In this document: in pieces, positions 56,122-64,000 of the stretch
Numbering within the stretch: the stretch's first letter is position 1
Layout of the letters: the number at the start of each line of letters is the position of its first letter
From: Myxocyprinus asiaticus
Lineage: Eukaryota; Chordata; Actinopteri; Cypriniformes; Catostomidae
Direction: 5' to 3'
Length of the DNA stretch: 64,000 nucleotides
NCBI RefSeq assembly: GCF_019703515.2
Contig: NC_059379.1
Span: forward strand, 26,068,880-26,132,879
The notes under the pieces: generated by a model
What the model was told of the DNA's origin: nothing
The model's database searches: none
Seen by the model: only the letters and a program-made list of their open reading frames with translations
Translations under genes and position numbers: made by a program

Positions 56122-56581
56122 TTTACGCAAGATGTGCCATATAAAAATAGACTGCATTAAATTCACATATTTACCCATGGATAAAGCCATTATTACAGTG
56201 GGTTACATCTGAGTGTTCAACCTGAGCAAACCACTTGATATTGGGAGACGGTCCACTGCTTTTTTTTTTTTTTTATCTCAAGTTTAACATTGTGTCATTA
56301 GACTTTGATACCCAAGAACAGGTGGATTTACTAACTGACCTATTTAAACAATGACTGTGTTTTATTTGTTCACAAAAGGCTATTTGACAAGCCTTTACCC
56401 CTTAATAATTTGCATTAGTTTGCAAGAATGGCACTATGTTTTATGTTATTTACACAAAGAGGAAATGTTCCTGAATCATGAACATCCTTCACTGCTCCTT
56501 CAAAAATCTATCTTTTAACCTCCTGAGATGCAAGCATGACTGCTGTGTGCCTTTTCCATTTCCCTATTTGATTTGTTACTA

Positions 56582-57632
56582 AACTCAGCAAAAAGAGAAA
56601 CGTCCCTTTTTCAGGACACTGTATTTAAAGATAATTTTGTAAAAATCCAAATATCTTTACAGATCTTTATTGTAAAGGGTTTAAACAACGTTTTCCATGC
56701 TTGTTCAATGAACCATAAACAATTAATGAATATACACCTGTGGTACGGTCGTTAAGACACTAACAGCTTACAGACGGTAGGCAATTAAGGTCACAGTTCT
56801 AAAAATTTAGGACACTAAAGACACCTTTCTACTGACTCTGAAAAACACCAAAAGAAAGATGCCCAGGGTCCCTGCTCAGCTGCGTGAACGTGCCTTAGGC
56901 ATGCTGCATGGAGGCATGAGGACTGCCGATGTGGGCAAGGCAATAAATTGCAATGTCCGTACAGTGAGACACCTAAGACAGCACTACAGGGAGACAGGAA
57001 GGACAGCCGATCATCCTCGCAGTGGCAGACCACATGTAACAATACCTGCACAGGATCGGTACATCTGAATATCACACCTGCGGGACAGGTACAGGATGGC
57101 AACAGCAACAGCCTGAGTTACACTAGGAACGCACAATCCCTCCATCAGTGCTCCGACTGTCCGCAATAGGCTGAGAGAAGCTGGACTGACGGCTTGTAGG
57201 CCTGTTGTAAGGCAGGTCCTTACAAGACATCACCGGTAACAACGTCGCCTATGGGCACAAACCCACCTTCGCTGGACCAGACAGGACTGGCAAAAAGTGT
57301 TCTTTACTGATGATTCGTGGTTTTGTCTCACCAGGGGTGATGGTCGGACTCAGGTTTATCGTCGAAGGAATGAGCGTTACACCGAGGCCTGTACTCTGGA
57401 GCGGGATCGATTTGGAGGTGGAGGGTCCGTCATGGTCTGGGGCAGTGTCACAGCATCATCGGACTGAGCTTGTTGTCATTGCAGGCAATCTCAACACTGT
57501 GCGTTACAGGGAAGACATCCTCCTTCCTCATGTAGTACACTTCCTGCAGGCTCATCCTGACATGACCCTCCAGCATGACAATGCCACCACTCATACTGCT
57601 CGTTCTGTGTGTAATTTCCTGCACCTAGTGCG
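56582..57632 (+). mobile_element. Tc1-like transposon (family B), copy 2, 3'-truncated
   Basis: It starts AACTCAGCAAAAAGAGAAAC next to TA and follows copy 1 (809) through the transposase to TTTCCTGCAC, where it stops against Penelope-like sequence. It lacks the hAT-like insertion and so gives the empty target site for it. The right end is not found. Confidence 0.85.
56859..57632 (+). pseudogene. Tc1 transposase (family B), truncated
   Basis: It reads MPRVPAQLRERALGMLHGGM then the helix-turn-helix region to HVTIPAQDRYI, where TGA stops it. It continues in other frames with ARVTLGTHNPSI-like and QKVLFTDDSWFCLTRG, so the first catalytic Asp is kept (FTDDS). The second Asp box (LQHDNATTHTAR) is also present. 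Sequence ends before the Glu box. A 1-nt frame change lies near 57115. Confidence 0.83.
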
Positions 57633-57635
57633 TGA

Positions 57636-58165
57636 GAATTGTTTTCTTGGTGCTGTTTTATATGGTCGCATCTGCGTCGACCGGCAGATAAAAACTTGAG
57701 CTAGAGGTAGTAGATGAGGAAAGGGATGTCAAATCAGATGATTGTAGTTGTTCTTGTTGGTGGATACGGGAGTACCAGTGGGTAGGTTTGGGTTCGGAAG
57801 TTCTCCAGTAGTAGATTCTGCCTTCCTGTTTCTCTCTTTTATCTCTATTGGTCTTTTTGATTTTCAGCTCTTTCAATTGTTGAGTGAGTTTCTGTTGTTG
57901 GTCTCGATTTGTGTTCAGGAGTTCAAGCACTTTGTCTTCTGATGTGGTGGTTCTCAAAACTTCAACTTTTTCTTCATATTCTTTCTCCATATCCTTCAAA
58001 TCATTCTTTAGCTGATCTACAATTAAAGTCATCAGATCCATTGTGCACTTATTCAGGATGGTATGAAGAAAAAAATGTATTGCAGAGGCTATTTTGCCAA
58101 ACAATTACAACCTGCAGAAGAAAAAATGTAAAAACAATCCCATTTAGACTTATTTAAGAAAAAAG
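57636..58165 (-). pseudogene. Possible Penelope-like N-terminal fragment
   Basis: An open minus frame (58104-57658) encodes 148 residues: a predicted coiled coil (KNDLKDMEKEYEEKVEVLR, RDQQQKLTQQLKELKIKK), then RDKREKQEGRIYYWR and a Ser-rich tail. No catalytic domain is present. Penelope-like retroelements carry a Lys-rich coiled N-terminus before RT, and a GIY-YIG fragment of that type lies at 62.1 kb, so this assignment is by context. It could be another unrelated ORF. Confidence 0.45.
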
Positions 58166-58237
58166 AGAAACACCCAAAAAATGGATAAGAGACTTGGTGT
58201 TTTTCAGGACCCTCCACATACAGTCGATGGACTCAAG

Positions 58238-59329
58238 ATGGCGCCGAGTATGGCTGCTGCGTTGCGAGCTCCGACACAACATGGCAGTGTTTTGTTTGTT
58301 TTGTTCACAATTCTTATGTTTTTTGTCTTGGATGTTGTCTGCCTTATTGTCTATGACAGACAAACACTTTTGGACATTGGTTCAGCAATTTCACACTGTA
58401 AACCGGACTTCAAATTCCTCAATGCCGACCCGCTGTTTACAAACACGCCAGTGGAGCCCTTTGTCTGTGCTGCTCGGCCACGGAAACGCAGGAGGAAAAG
58501 GGGAAACAAAGCCGGCGTTCTCATCAGAGTAAGATGCCACGCAAATCGACCCCCGCTACCCACTGTTCTACTGGCAAATGTTCAGTCTCTGGATAACAAG
58601 CTCTGCGAGCTGAAAGCGTGGATCTATTTCCAACGAGAGACAGGGGACTGCTGCATTATCTGCCTTACAGAAACTTGGATGTCTGCAGAGATTCCAGACT
58701 CAGCCATTGAACCCGCGGGGTTCTCTGTGCACCGAGCGGACAGAGCGAAAGACCTCTCAGGTAAAAGCAGAGGTGGTGGTGTATGTTTTATGATCAACAA
58801 ATCCTGGTGTGATCAGAGGAACGTACACTCTATCAAGTCTTTCTGCTCTCCTGATCTGGAATTTCTCATGCTTCTTTGTCGACCATTCTGGCTACCGAGG
58901 GAATTCACAGCGGTCATTATCACTGCTGTGTACATCTCGCTACAAGCCGACACAGACCGGGCACTCAAGGAACTGTATGGGAGTATAAGTGAGCAGGAAA
59001 CCGCGCACCCTGAGGCCGCGTTCATTGTGACCGGGGACTTTAATAAAGCCAGTTTCAAATCAGTCGCACCAAAATACCACCAGCACATTAGTTTCAACAC
59101 ACGAGGGGACAGGGTTTTGGACCATTTCTACTCTCCCATCCGGGATGGCTACAAATCCCTCCCCCACCCACCATTTGGCAAATTGGACCACTCTTCCATT
59201 CTGCTTCTGCCCGCTTACAGGCAGAAACTGAAACAGGAAACACCCACCCTCAAAAGATCCAGTGTTGGTCGGACCAACATCCACCATTGTGTCTGTTCCA
59301 AAGCAATCAAAAATAACTTGCTTAAATGA
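58238..59329 (+). pseudogene. LINE endonuclease domain, 3' deleted
   Basis: An open frame (an earlier ATG exists at 58181) encodes an apurinic-type endonuclease: LLANVQSLDNKLCELKAW, CLTETWMS with the catalytic Glu, VTGDFNKASF, and GKLDHSS where most such enzymes have SDH. A basic stretch RPRKRRRKRG precedes it. After KLKQETPT the expected linker and RT start are gone, and the frame runs into out-of-frame sequence. It would nick target DNA for reverse transcription. Confidence 0.85.
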
Positions 59330-60322
59330 CTGGCGTCCTGTTGCTCTGACCCCCATCATCAGCAAATGCTTTGAGAGACTAATCAGAGATTACATCTGCT
59401 CTGTGCTGCCTCTCTCTCTTGACCCATTGCAGTTTGCTTACCACAACAACCGCTCCACTGATAATGCCATTGCATCTACAATACACACTGCTCTCTCCCA
59501 CTTGTAAAAAAAAAGAACACTTATGTGAGAATGCTGTTTGTAGACTACAGCTCAGCATTCAACACCATAGTGCCCTCCAAGCTAGATGAGAAACTCCGGG
59601 CTCTGGGCTTAAACAGCTCGCTATGCAGCTGGATCCTGGACTTCCTGTCAAGCAGACACCAGGTGGTTAGAATAGGCAGCAACATCTCCTCATCACTGAC
59701 CCTCAACACTGGAGCCCCACAGGGCTGTGTTCTCAGCCCACTCTTGTATTCCTTGTACACACATGACTGTGTGGCAACACATAGCTCCAATGCCATCATT
59801 AAGTTTGCTGATGACACGACGGTGGTAGGTCTGATCACTGACAATGATGAAACAGCCTACAGAGAGGAGGTGCACACTCTGACACACTGGTGTCAGGAGC
59901 ACAACCTCTCCCTCAACGTCAGTAAGACAAAGGAGCTTGTGGTGGACTTCAGAAGGAAAGACAGAGAACACAGTCCCATTACCATCAATGGAGCACCAGT
60001 GGAGAGAGTCAGCAGCTTCAAGTTCCTGGGTGTCCACATCACTGAGGAACTCACATGGTCCATCCATACTGAAGTCGTTGTGAAGAAGGCTCATCAGCAC
60101 CTCTTCTTCCTGAGATGGCTGAGGAAGTTTGGAATGAACCACCACATCCTCACACGGTTCTACACCTGCACTGTAGAGAGCATCCTGACTGGCTGCATCT
60201 CTGCCTGGTACGGCAATAGCACAGCCCACAACCACAAAGCACTGCAAAGGGTGGTGCGAACTGCCAGACACATCATCGGAGGTGAGCTTCCCTCCCTCCA
60301 GGAAATATATACAAGGCTGTAA
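59262..60322 (+). pseudogene. LINE reverse transcriptase, interrupted
   Basis: Piece one (59262-59507) has [20 protein letters not shown] and [16 protein letters not shown], ending at a stop beside an A-run. Piece two (59525-60322) has [37 protein letters not shown] and the catalytic [13 protein letters not shown]. It continues through [16 protein letters not shown] to SLQEIYTRL, where the TRIM enters. The A-run near 59507 shifts frame between the pieces. Key Asp residues are kept. Confidence 0.88.
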
Positions 60323-60552
60323 GGGGGTTTGGTGGAAAGGAGGAGGCGAGAACCGGCTTGACAACTTAAATAATAATTTAATAAACAATTTAAACAAAAC
60401 ACACAACCAAAAACACACAGTACAGCTGCCTGCAATTCTCTCTCTCTCGAACTGTCGTCCCCGGCCGCCTTTATCCCTCGCGCGCCCCATCAGGCTGATT
60501 GGGGACCGGGTGTGTCTCATTCCAGCCCGGCCCCACCCTCCTCGGCTCTACA
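60318..60552 (-). repeat. TRIM copy 2, left LTR (3' LTR)
   Basis: 235 bp. It carries GAGGGATAAA on the minus strand (TATA-like) and CT-repeat tracts. It pairs with 61258-61491. Confidence 0.9.
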
Positions 60553-61240
60553 CTCCTCCCGGAGTTGCCTCAGGCCGGGGAGTCCCCGGCATGACGTACA
60601 TCCCCCACCCTTCCTCTCCGGGGGGGCGTGCCTTATGCCCCGACTGCCAGCGGGTCATCCCCACCTTCCTCGACACAGGAGGAGACAGGAGGGGAAAAAC
60701 AACAAAACAAAATGGCGAGGGAAAGGCCAACATGGAGCGACAGAGAGAGAGAGAGGAGAGAGAGAAAAAAGAAACTCACCGGTTCTCTGATGCGCCGTCG
60801 CGTGGTCCTCGATCACTACTCCACCCTCTCAGGCGGACTGCAGCTGCTCCTCCCCGGGCGGACCGGAGTCAGACCTCCGACCCCCAGTGGACAGAACGCC
60901 CCTCCGTATTCCCGGCATCCCGTGGGGACACTCCTCCGCCCCTGGCAGTGGCCCTACCACTCCAGGTGGTCGGGGAGTCGCTTCCCTCCTCCCCCCCGTG
61001 GACGGCGGTCTTCTCTCGACCCCTCCACGTTCCTGGGGGACAGCAGGGCACTCCTCCGCCCCCGGCAGCGGCTCCCTCGCTCCAGGTGGTCGGGGAGTCC
61101 CGTCCCCACTCGCCTCGCGGACGGCGGCCGTTCCCCGCGTCCGGGTGGTCGGGCTACTCCGTCCCCCGTCGGACAGCAGCGGCGCTCCCCTGGGTGGACG
61201 GCAGTGTCGAGGACTCTGCGACGGGAATCCCTCCTCCTTT

Positions 61241-61256
61241 CCGGGTTTCGGCACCA
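61241..61256 (-). promoter_or_regulatory. Primer-binding site, tRNA-Phe type
   Basis: Minus-strand TGGTGCCGAAACCCGG. It is complementary to the conserved 3' end of tRNA-Phe (acceptor GCCGAAA plus CCA). Confidence 0.85.
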
Positions 61257-61257
61257 G

Positions 61258-61491
61258 TGTAAGGGGGTTCAGTGGAAAGGAGAAGGCGAGAACCGGCTTG
61301 ACAACTTAAATAATAATTTAATAAACAACTTAAACAAACACACAACCAAAACCACACAGTACAGCTGCCTGCAATTCTCTCTCTCTCGAACTGTCGTCCC
61401 CGGCCGCCTTTATCCCTCACAAGCCCCATCAGGCTGATTGGGGACCGGGTGTGTCTCATTTCAGCCCCGCCCCGCCCTCCTCGGCTCTACA
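61258..61491 (-). repeat. TRIM copy 2, right LTR (5' LTR)
   Basis: 234 bp. It has the same ends as the left LTR and the same TATA-like GAGGGATAAA on the minus strand. Confidence 0.9.
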
Positions 61492-62111
61492 AAGGCGCTG
61501 TGTGAAAAAAGCTTGGAGGATCATCAGAGACTCCAGCCACCCGAGCCATGGGCTGTTCTCACTGCTACCATCAGGCAGGCGATATCGCAGCTTCCATGCC
61601 GACTCCATGATAGCTTCTTCCCCCAAACAATCAGACTGTTGAACTCTTGATCTCCCACGATCAAAATACATCAGCACTGTACTTTATTATTATTACTATT
61701 ACTCTTATATCTCATAAATTATATTATTATATATATTCTCTCTTAACAACTTACTATCAACCGACAGCCTGAATGTCAATACAGTACAATACAACCTACT
61801 GTACATTCTATATATACTACTATATATACTTTTTTAATTTTATTGAATAATGTGTATCTATATTGTGCGTATTGTATACTGTACAATGTATGTTATTATT
61901 TGTATATTGTGTTGTGTGTAATTATGTGTATATTAGACTTTAAATTGTGTTGTGTTAATTTGATGTTTTTGTAAATTGGTATATGTCTCATCACTGTCAC
62001 GACTGCTATATTGATCGAAACTGCACCCAAGAATTTCACACACCATTGCACTTGTGTATATGGCTGTGTGACAATAAATGTGATTTGATTTATTATCACA
62101 CATAATGTTTA

Positions 62112-62640
62112 ATGTTTATGTTTACAGTGTTCAAAAGAGGATGTAATTTAAGAGACTCCTTGGTTAAGTCTGACTTGATACCTTCTCCACCTGTGAAATT
62201 ACAAGGCATGTTGACACCTATCCTAGAAGGTAACTGTCGTTGTGGTGCATGTAGCCAATGTAACTACACATATCGTTGTACGTCATTCAAAGAGCCTCAC
62301 ACTGGAAAATCTATTTTGATAAAAGGTATAATAAGCTGCAAAACAAAAGCTGCGATTTACTTAATAATGTGTTCTTGTGGTAAATCATATGTGGGAAAAA
62401 CAAAAAGGGATTAAAAAACACGAATTGCAGAACATCATAGTACTATAAGATGTAAAAATATAAATTACCCATTAGCAGCACATTTTATAGAAAATAATAT
62501 TGAGAAGGTGTCAGTACTAAGAAGAGGTGGGGATTTGGATCAACTCTTGCTAAAATGAGAAGCCTTCTGGATACACAGATTAAAAACTTTGGTGCCACAT
62601 GGTTTGAATGTTGATTTTTAAGTGCTTAAGTAATGTTTCT
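62112..62640 (+). pseudogene. Penelope-like GIY-YIG endonuclease fragment
   Basis: It encodes FKRGCNLRDSLVKSDL, a Cys cluster (CRCGACSQCNY), then the GIY-YIG-type core YLIMCSCGKSYVGKTKR, followed after a TAA (62412) by TRIAEHHSTIRCKNINYPLA, AHFIENN and a second broken stretch with WIHRLKTLVPHGLNVDF. This order (RT thumb remnant, Cys motif, GIY-YIG) is that of Penelope-like retroelements, whose nuclease nicks target DNA. The RT core is absent. Two or more stops; inactive. Confidence 0.82.
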
Positions 62641-62795
62641 TGTGACATACAAATCAGCCTGAAATCTCAGTTGTCTTAATTGGTTGAGACAGGCTTATTA
62701 GTTAATTACTAAACACCCATTGTGATGTCACTGCTTTCACCTGTGTGTAATGACTGACTCTATTTATGCTGCTCTCCACTGTGAGGAAACTGTAC

Positions 62796-62826
62796 CTTGA
62801 CAAAGGCTTGTTGCCAAAATGTTAGT
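62796..62826 (+). ncRNA. Decayed hammerhead-ribozyme-like core
   Basis: TTGACAAAGGC, a TTGTT loop, GCC, then AAAATG resembles CUGANGA - stem II - GAAA with changes at three core positions. It lies about 160 bases after the GIY-YIG fragment, where Penelope-like elements carry hammerhead motifs. Only a relic if correct. Confidence 0.4.
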
Positions 62827-64000
62827 AAAATAAACTTGTTAGATAGTGTGCAGTTATAAATTTTTCTTTTGAAAGTAAAATTTAGCATTATCAATTCTGA
62901 ATCTATGTACTGATTACCATTGTTCCATGTCTGCCAACCATGTTGAGTGGTCCAAACATCATCTACAGCCAGAAACTGAACTTTTGACCGGAGGTTTGGA
63001 GTGTATGCACTCAGCTGCATGGGAAAGCTATACGATGTTTCTTTGCTCCCTATTTAGTGAATTACTTAACCTCCAGTGTGCGGTCTGTCTGCACTGGTCT
63101 CAGAACAATTTGAAATGCACCTTATTTTCATCCTATCTCTGTATACAGCCTCTGAAAGCAACATTTTCCATCTTTGAATGCCCCCAATTCTCAGTGTGTT
63201 AATGCACAGTGGAAACAGGATTTCTTAGGGAAAAATAGCCCTATAGTCCTCGTCTGCGGTCATTGTGTTTAACAGCGTGCTGTTTCGCGATACATCAATT
63301 CAATTTTATAATGGCATATCGGATGAAATTAGAGACTCTAGTCTTTTGACTCAAACAGGTTTCAATGTAAAAACATTATGAGGTTTCTTACCATATGTAG
63401 TTTTGTTGGCGTTTCTCCCAAAGACAAACTCCGCTGTAATTTGTGCCATGTTGTTTTGTCACATGACTCCATGTGTCAAAACTTTTACCCTTTAATGACA
63501 GCCCAGAGTGTCCTGAACTGAAATCAGTCAGTTTAAATGAAATTAAATTATGTATAGCATATAGTGAAGACAAAACATAATGTACGTGCATGAGGATGTG
63601 GGGTCGCACAAGGTTAAATAATCACTGCCCTCTGGTTTTTTTAAATAGAGGTAGAGTTTAGGCTAAGGGTTAGGATTAGGTCTAAGGTTAGGGTTATTGC
63701 TTTGATTGGTATATGAGGTATAGTTCATTCAAAAAGGAACATTTTGTTATCATTTACTGACCCTCATGTTGTTCCCATTCCATAAAACTTTCTTTCCCCC
63801 ATGGAAATCAAAAGGAAATGTTACCATTGCCTCAGTTACCATTCACTTGCATTGTATGCAATAAACAAAGATGACATGAAAGTGAAGAACGACTGAGGCT
63901 AACATTCTGTCTAACATCTCCTTTTGTATTCCATCGACAAAAGAAAGTCATATGGGACTGGAACAACATGAGTGTGAGGAAATAATGACAGTATTGTCAT
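62827..64000. other. Mostly unassigned 3' flank
   Basis: No exon of the dynein gene upstream of AAA1 was recognised. A short telomere-like patch (AAGGGTTAGG, AAGGTTAGGGTTA) lies at 63663-63697, and a MITE fragment (TCATTTACTGACCCTCATGT) occupies about 63722-63990. Confidence 0.5.
63722..63995. repeat. MITE fragment with ATTTACTGACCCTCATGTTG
   Basis: It starts ATAGTTCATTCAAAAAGGAA and carries the ACTCACCCTCATG-like block of the TTAA family, with an inverted ACAACATGAGTGTGAGG near 63965. The right end runs off the window. Confidence 0.55.

Larger units (their letters stand above)
60318..61491 (-). mobile_element. TRIM-like non-autonomous LTR element, copy 2
   Basis: Two direct LTRs (60318-60552 and 61258-61491) share TGTAAGGGGGTT starts and CTCTACA ends and differ mainly by small changes. 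AAGGC flanks both sides (60313-60317, 61492-61496): a 5-bp target duplication. On the minus strand the primer site TGGTGCCGAAACCCGG lies one base inside the 5' LTR, and a purine tract (CGGGAGGAG) precedes the 3' LTR. The 705-bp interior is GC-rich with two ~125-bp imperfect repeats (CCAGGTGGTCGGGGAGTC) and no gag or pol. Length 1174 bp. Confidence 0.92.
58181..62095 (+). mobile_element. Rex/jockey-like LINE, interrupted by a TRIM
   Basis: Endonuclease, RT and a 3' UTR ending in AATAAATGTGATTTGATT lie in order on the plus strand. The coding part continues across the TRIM insertion (60318-61496): before it SLQEIYTRL, after it CVKKAWRIIRDSSHPSHG. It shows an internal deletion between endonuclease and RT and stops in RT. 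Clade assignment (Rex1/jockey/CR1 group) is by general motif look only. Confidence 0.85.

Noticed and set aside
60282..61262. 326-codon and 269-codon open frames across the GC-rich block
   Set aside because: They cross the LTR boundary of the TRIM and consist of Pro/Ser/Arg-rich low-complexity translation with several overlapping open frames on both strands, as expected from GC-rich repeats rather than a gene.

Overview
This window is eukaryotic and most likely comes from a teleost fish, probably a cypriniform. It is AT-rich, has no compact gene layout, and is packed with fish-type transposons: several Tc1/mariner families, DIRS elements, an L2-like and a Rex/jockey-like LINE, Penelope-like pieces, a tRNA-derived SINE and many MITEs. 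The taxon call is inferred from repeat content only.

The one host gene recognised lies on the minus strand between about 56.0 kb and 15.5 kb. Thirteen small exons encode consecutive pieces of an axonemal outer-arm dynein heavy chain (DNAH9/11/17 type), from the AAA1 P-loop through AAA2 to AAA3. Exon order, phase and many splice sites are kept, so this is not a retrocopy. It appears dead: a +1 frameshift in the AAA1 Walker B exon, a 1-nt plus a 12-nt deletion in the sensor exon, two lost splice acceptors, an in-frame TGA, an AAA3 P-loop with Lys replaced by Arg, and one AAA2 exon not found. The introns are swollen by transposons.

Layout. 0.5-3.4 kb: a Tc1-type MITE holding a Tc1 element that holds a hAT-like element. 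3.7-6.6 kb: a decayed Tc1 holding another Tc1. 8.5-10.3 kb: a MITE and a mutated Tc1. 12.3-14.6 kb: L2-like LINE. 16.9-18.5 kb: a complete Tc1-like element with an uninterrupted DD34E transposase between 201-bp inverted repeats. 21.4-26.3 kb: a MITE cluster, a TTAA-flanked insertion and a near-intact Tc1 with two nonsense codons. 26.7-29.2 kb: a long-TIR element split by a Sleeping Beauty-like transposon. 32.5-35.9 kb: MITEs and a SINE. 39.8-42.3 kb: a DIRS derivative keeping only its recombinase. 43.2-48.3 kb: a hAT-like element split by a longer DIRS. 54.6-55.3 and 60.3-61.5 kb: two small non-autonomous LTR (TRIM-like) elements, each with a 5-bp target duplication and a tRNA-Phe-type primer site. 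56.6-62.9 kb: a Tc1 fragment, Penelope-like fragments and a LINE interrupted by one TRIM.

No functional host coding gene, rRNA, tRNA gene or CRISPR array was recognised. The value of the window is the nested transposon stratigraphy, one possibly active Tc1 and the decay record of the dynein gene.
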